Below, piece after piece: positions 60,241 through 64,000 of a stretch of DNA of 64,000 nucleotides (positions within the stretch are counted from its first letter, which is position 1; each line of letters opens with the position of its first letter). The position numbers were made by a program, and so were the translations under genes. This DNA is from Adiantum capillus-veneris. Lineage: Eukaryota; Streptophyta; Polypodiopsida; Polypodiales; Pteridaceae. The notes under the pieces were generated by a model, which saw nothing but the letters and a program-made list of their open reading frames with translations, did not search any database and was not told where the DNA came from. The stretch is taken from assembly GCA_014529385.2 (NCBI GenBank), contig CM043953.1, positions 78,599,338-78,663,337 of the forward strand. Direction: 5' to 3'.

Positions 60241-62140
60241 TAAAACTAGGTCCCTCACTTGTCCAAGCTATGCTCTAATACAATAAAGGGCTTTTGGTTT
60301 CAAGATGCACCACTTTCACAACCTTGATTCCATTAAAGAAGCTAGCTCTACTTAGACATTTAATAGCAAGGTCTTGCAACAGTTCAGATTGAACATTTTC
60401 CATGGCAGCTAGGTCCACCACTTATCTAAGCTATGCTCTAATAGAGTAAGGGGGTTTTGGTTTCAAGATCCACCACTTGTCCAAACTTGATTTGGGAAGC
60501 AAGGTCCTATAATAGTTTGCTTTGGACATTCACCATTACAACTAAGTCCACCACTTCTCCAAGCTATGTTCTAATACACTAAGGAGGTTTTGGTTTCAAG
60601 GAGAACCACTTGTACGACTCTGTTTTTGGAAGTAAGGTCTTTACATAGTTCACCTTGGACCTTGGACATTGGATACTACAACTAAGCCCACCACTTGTCC
60701 AAGATATCCTCTATATATAGCCAAAGGGTTTGGGTTTCAAGATTCACCACTTTTCCAACCTTTCTTCCATTAAAGAAAGGAGGGGCTTTATAACTAGGTC
60801 CACCACTTGTCCAAGCTATGCTCTGATATGGAAAGGGGATTTTGGTTTCAAGGTCCACCACGTGTTCAACCTTGCAAGACTCAAGGGATACTTGGACATT
60901 GGAAAGCATAGTCCTATAGTAGTTGATAGGTGGCAGTGGGTATTACAACTAGGTCCAACCTATGCTCTCATATAGCAAAGAGGCTTTGCTTTCAAGGTCC
61001 ACCACTTGTCCAACCTTGCTTCCATTAAAGAAATGAGGGGCTACGTAAACATTGGCAAGCAAGGTAGCAAGGTTCTAAGGTGTTTCACCTTGGATATTGG
61101 GCATTATAACTAGGTCCACCACTTGTCCAAGCTATGCTCTGATAAAGAAAGGGGATTTTCATTTAAAGGTCCACCATGTGTTCAACCTTTCTAATATAGA
61201 AAGGGAATTTTTGTTTCAAGGTCCACCACGTGTTCAACCTTGAAAGACTCAAGGGATACTTGGACATTGGAAAGCATAGTCTTATAGTAGTTGATAGGTG
61301 GCAGTGGGTATTAAAACTAGGTCCAACCTATGCTCTTATATAGCAAAGAGGCTTTGGTTTCAAGGTCCACCACTTGTCCAACCTTACTTCCATTAAAGAA
61401 ATGAGGGGCTACGTAAACATTGGCAAGCAAGGTAGCAAAGTCCTAAGGTATTTCACCTTGGATATTGGGCATTATAACTAGGTCCACCACTTGTCCAAGC
61501 TATGCTCTGATAAAGAAAGGGGATTTTTGTTTCAAGGTCCACCATGTTTCAACCTTTCTAATATAGAAAGGGGATTTTTGTTTCAAGGTCCACCACGTGT
61601 TCAACCTTGAAAGACTCAAGGGATACTTGGACATTGGAAAGCATAGTCTTATAGTAGTTGATAGGTGGCAGTGGGTATTAAAACTAGGTCCAACCTATGC
61701 TCTTATATAGCAAAGAGGCTTTGGTTTCAAGGTCCACCACTTGTCCAACCTTACTTCCATTAAAGAAATGAGGGGCTACGTAAACATTGGCAAGCAAGGT
61801 AGCAAAGTCCTAAGGTATTTCACCTTGGATATTGGGCATTATAACTAGGTCCACCACTTGTCCAAGCTATGCTCTGATATAGAAAGGGGATTTTTGTTTC
61901 AAGGTCCACCACGTGTTCAACCTTGAAAGACTCAAGGGATACTTGGACATTGGAAAGCATAGTCCTATAGTAGTTGATAGGTGGCAGTGGGTATTACAAC
62001 TAGGTCCACCACTTGTCCAACCTATGCTCTCATATAGCAAAGAGGCTTTGGTTTCAAGGTCCACCACTTGTCCAACCTTGCTTCCATTAATATAGCAAGG
62101 AGGATTTGGTCTCAAGGTTCACCACTTGTCCAACCTATGC
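60240..62140 (+). repeat. GTCCA-motif array F, second copy
   Basis: This is the counterpart of 34,340-36,240 with the same number of 368-bp units and only a few single-base differences. Array F therefore did not change length while array E did. Confidence 0.9.
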
Positions 62141-62229
62141 AAACCTTTTTCATGTTGTAGCATGATTTTTGGTTTGAAGAGTATTTTTCTATAACTATGG
62201 ATTTAACAATGTAATCTTTTTACTTACAG

Positions 62230-64000
62230 GATGGACTTCGAATCTGGGGAGAAAGTACATATGATACTTGACAATGAAATCGTTGGTATTGGTTGTGTGT
62301 GTAGAACAGATCCAGATTCCACTTGTGGTGGTACAAAGATAGGGCTGGGAAATGTCTCCATACTAGTGGAGGAATGCTTGAAGGATGTGGTCCTACCTTT
62401 TCCTACAATGGATACTTCATCTCTCCAAGGCTCATTATGGAGTGTTGTTCGATGGTCAAAGCTTCTTTTGCAATCTTTTGTATTAAATGGGAACTTAATT
62501 GATCCACACGAAAGCTACAATGGTGATGAAGAACATGATCATTCTGATCCTCTAGTTACAGATGCAATACCTATGACAAGCCCAGAATTTGAAGCAATGA
62601 TTCGAGAGTCTTGGAGAAATCAGAGGGTCCTTTTAAAAGATGACACAATGATGCAAACCATGAATGAAGGGACCATCTTATATGTATTTCCACATGATTA
62701 TGTCAACTTTCAGGAACTTGGTCCTGATTGTGTGGGTGTGGGTATTGAAAGAGAAAATGCAAGCATTCATGATGTGGTTAAAGTGGGTAGCATCACTTTG
62801 CTAAAGTGGCCCATCAAGCAGACAACAATGTTGAATGGGAGCCCATTACAACGCTTTGTTCCTGTTGATGGCATGCATGCTACATATGAGGATGTATCCA
62901 ACGATGGCAATGTTGGAAAAAAACTTGATGGGAGTAATGTTGTCCAGTTGTCAAGGAAGAGACGATACACTTTCATGAACAGGACTCAAAAATCAAAAGC
63001 AGCACCAGCTTCGACTTTTTACCTTTCAAACAAATCAATTCAAAGGGTATCATGCATTGATTGTTGTGCACAAAAATGCTGCCAATTTGCAGATCGTGAT
63101 ATGGTGACAAGGTTACGACAACAATTTTGGGGAGAGTCTCAAAAATCACGCACTAATTATGTTTATGATGTTCTTTCTATATGTTATCAGAAAGATGAGA
63201 AGTCACGATACCAATTCAGGCTAAATGGCTCTATTGTTTGTTGTAGAGCATGGTATGAGCTACATGGAATACCAAAGACATCATTTTATCGATACAAGGA
63301 GAACTTTGAAAATGGTGTGCGCCAATATGTACATGGGAACACATGTACATTGAGAAGGGGACTTCAACATACTAGTTTAGCAAGAGCACTACTAAACGAG
63401 TTTGTGGAAAATAACTCTGAGAAGATGCCACATAGAAGTAGAACACTGCTAGATGGCTCAAGAGAGACTCAATTGGTGATTCCATCAACATACAAACAAG
63501 TGGATATTTTATGTGAAATCAACACGACACTTGACCAAATGGGCTATGAGAAGAAGCTATCCCAATCTTCTTTTGGTAGAATTTGGAACAAAGAGTACCC
63601 ACATGTCACTTTAACAAAGACGAGTGAGTTCTCTACGTGCAATATTTGTAGCTCAATCAAGGCAAGGTTAGAAGCTAAACCTTCTCTTGAAGAGAGAGCT
63701 CTTCTCTTGAGGGAGAGAGAAGTTCACATGGCACAACAAAAGAGTTGCAGAAGCCTATATTATGCATGGCGCACGTATTCAAAACTCAACCACAAAAATA
63801 TGTATGCATAATCCATGATAAGATGGATCAAAAGAAGACTGCCATTCCTAGATTACGCATTGTTCCCAAGGGTGTGGATTCAGGATATAATCTGCAGGTG
63901 GCATTGATTGGCATGATCACTCATGGACATGGAGAAGGTCATTACGGACACTTTGTCTTGAATGGTTTGTGGCCAGCTGATCCAAATCTTACAATTGGCT
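62230..64000 (+). CDS. DUF7869-type transposase-like protein, second copy (cut by window end)
   Basis: ATG at 62,231, one base after the conserved TTTTTACTTACAG acceptor. The frame is open for 526 codons, across both places where the first copy is frameshifted. It is then broken by a one-base deletion near 63,781, a place where the first copy is intact (36,328-39,553 carries the domain description). The sequence continues in the shifted frame through the IIHDKMDQ and GYNLQVALIGMITHGHGEGHYG segments to the end of the window. The catalytic second and third acidic motifs lie beyond it. A lysine replaces a glutamate in the HDVV-E/K-VGS segment. Confidence 0.75.

Larger units (their letters stand above)
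46501..64000 (+). repeat. Second copy of 18,852-38,096 (probable contig overlap)
   Basis: Every landmark recurs in the same order and orientation: end of array C, ParB-like gene, junction J, array E, CCCGCC island, 90-bp repeats, GC-rich dyad, array F and the transposase gene. The last base, 64,000, corresponds to about 38,096. Differences are single-base indels, scattered substitutions, one insertion near 59,440 and four fewer array monomers. The copy runs out of the window, so its right end is unknown. Confidence 0.95.

Noticed and set aside
46501..64000. Genuine recent tandem duplication of the gene-array unit
   Set aside because: Not excluded, but less likely than contig overlap, given the 13-N gap, the start of similarity exactly at the gap and the complementary indel errors.

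Overview
This window looks like nuclear DNA from a land plant. The evidence is spliced genes with GT-AG introns, plant-type microsatellites, a Ty3/gypsy relic and decayed pentatricopeptide-repeat (PPR) coding fragments. A seed-free plant, most likely a fern, is my best guess, based on the style of the PPR fragments and a DUF7869-type transposase. That is inference, not identification.

Most of the window (about 5.8-39.6 kb, repeated at 46.5-64 kb) is one unusual gene-plus-repeat landscape. Thousands of bases are built from the 20-bp motif AAGGTCCACCACTTGTCCAA and its relatives, alternating with a short dyad (CTCCAT-6 nt-ATGGAG). The motif points one way at 6.1-13.3 kb and the opposite way at 15.7-36.2 kb. 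Embedded genes are: an FCP1/HAD-phosphatase-like gene (8.3-9.07 kb, minus), a second and broken FCP1-like gene (14.0-15.4 kb, minus), a SET-domain gene with a frameshift (16.06-16.62 kb, minus), a two-exon gene joining a ParB-like DGQHS domain to a region resembling an inactive adenine-type DNA methyltransferase (19.2-21.87 kb, minus), and a large transposase-like gene of DUF7869 type (36.33-39.55 kb, plus). The last gene has a probable non-coding first exon near 32.3-32.46 kb. Copies of one boundary sequence (J) occur at 7.29-7.45, 13.14-13.31 and, inverted, 21.95-22.11 kb, where arrays meet gene blocks. My working hypothesis is a giant multi-gene DNA transposon, or a family of them, carrying chromatin-related or DNA-modification-related cargo and very long arrays of repeated protein-binding or structure-forming sites.

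The left 5 kb holds decayed, unrecognised minus-strand coding sequence. Right of the transposase gene are a Ty3/gypsy integrase fragment, two related LTRs facing each other, several microsatellites and degenerate PPR fragments, ending at a 13-N gap (46,488-46,500).

The sequence right of the gap (46,501-64,000) is a second copy of 18,852-38,096 in the same orientation. It differs mainly by single-base indels and by the loss of four ~430-bp array monomers. A 13-N gap is the conventional mark for overlapping contigs in optical-map scaffolding, so this is probably an unresolved overlap or second haplotype rather than a true tandem duplication. The two copies carry single-base frameshifts at different places, so the underlying genes are probably intact.
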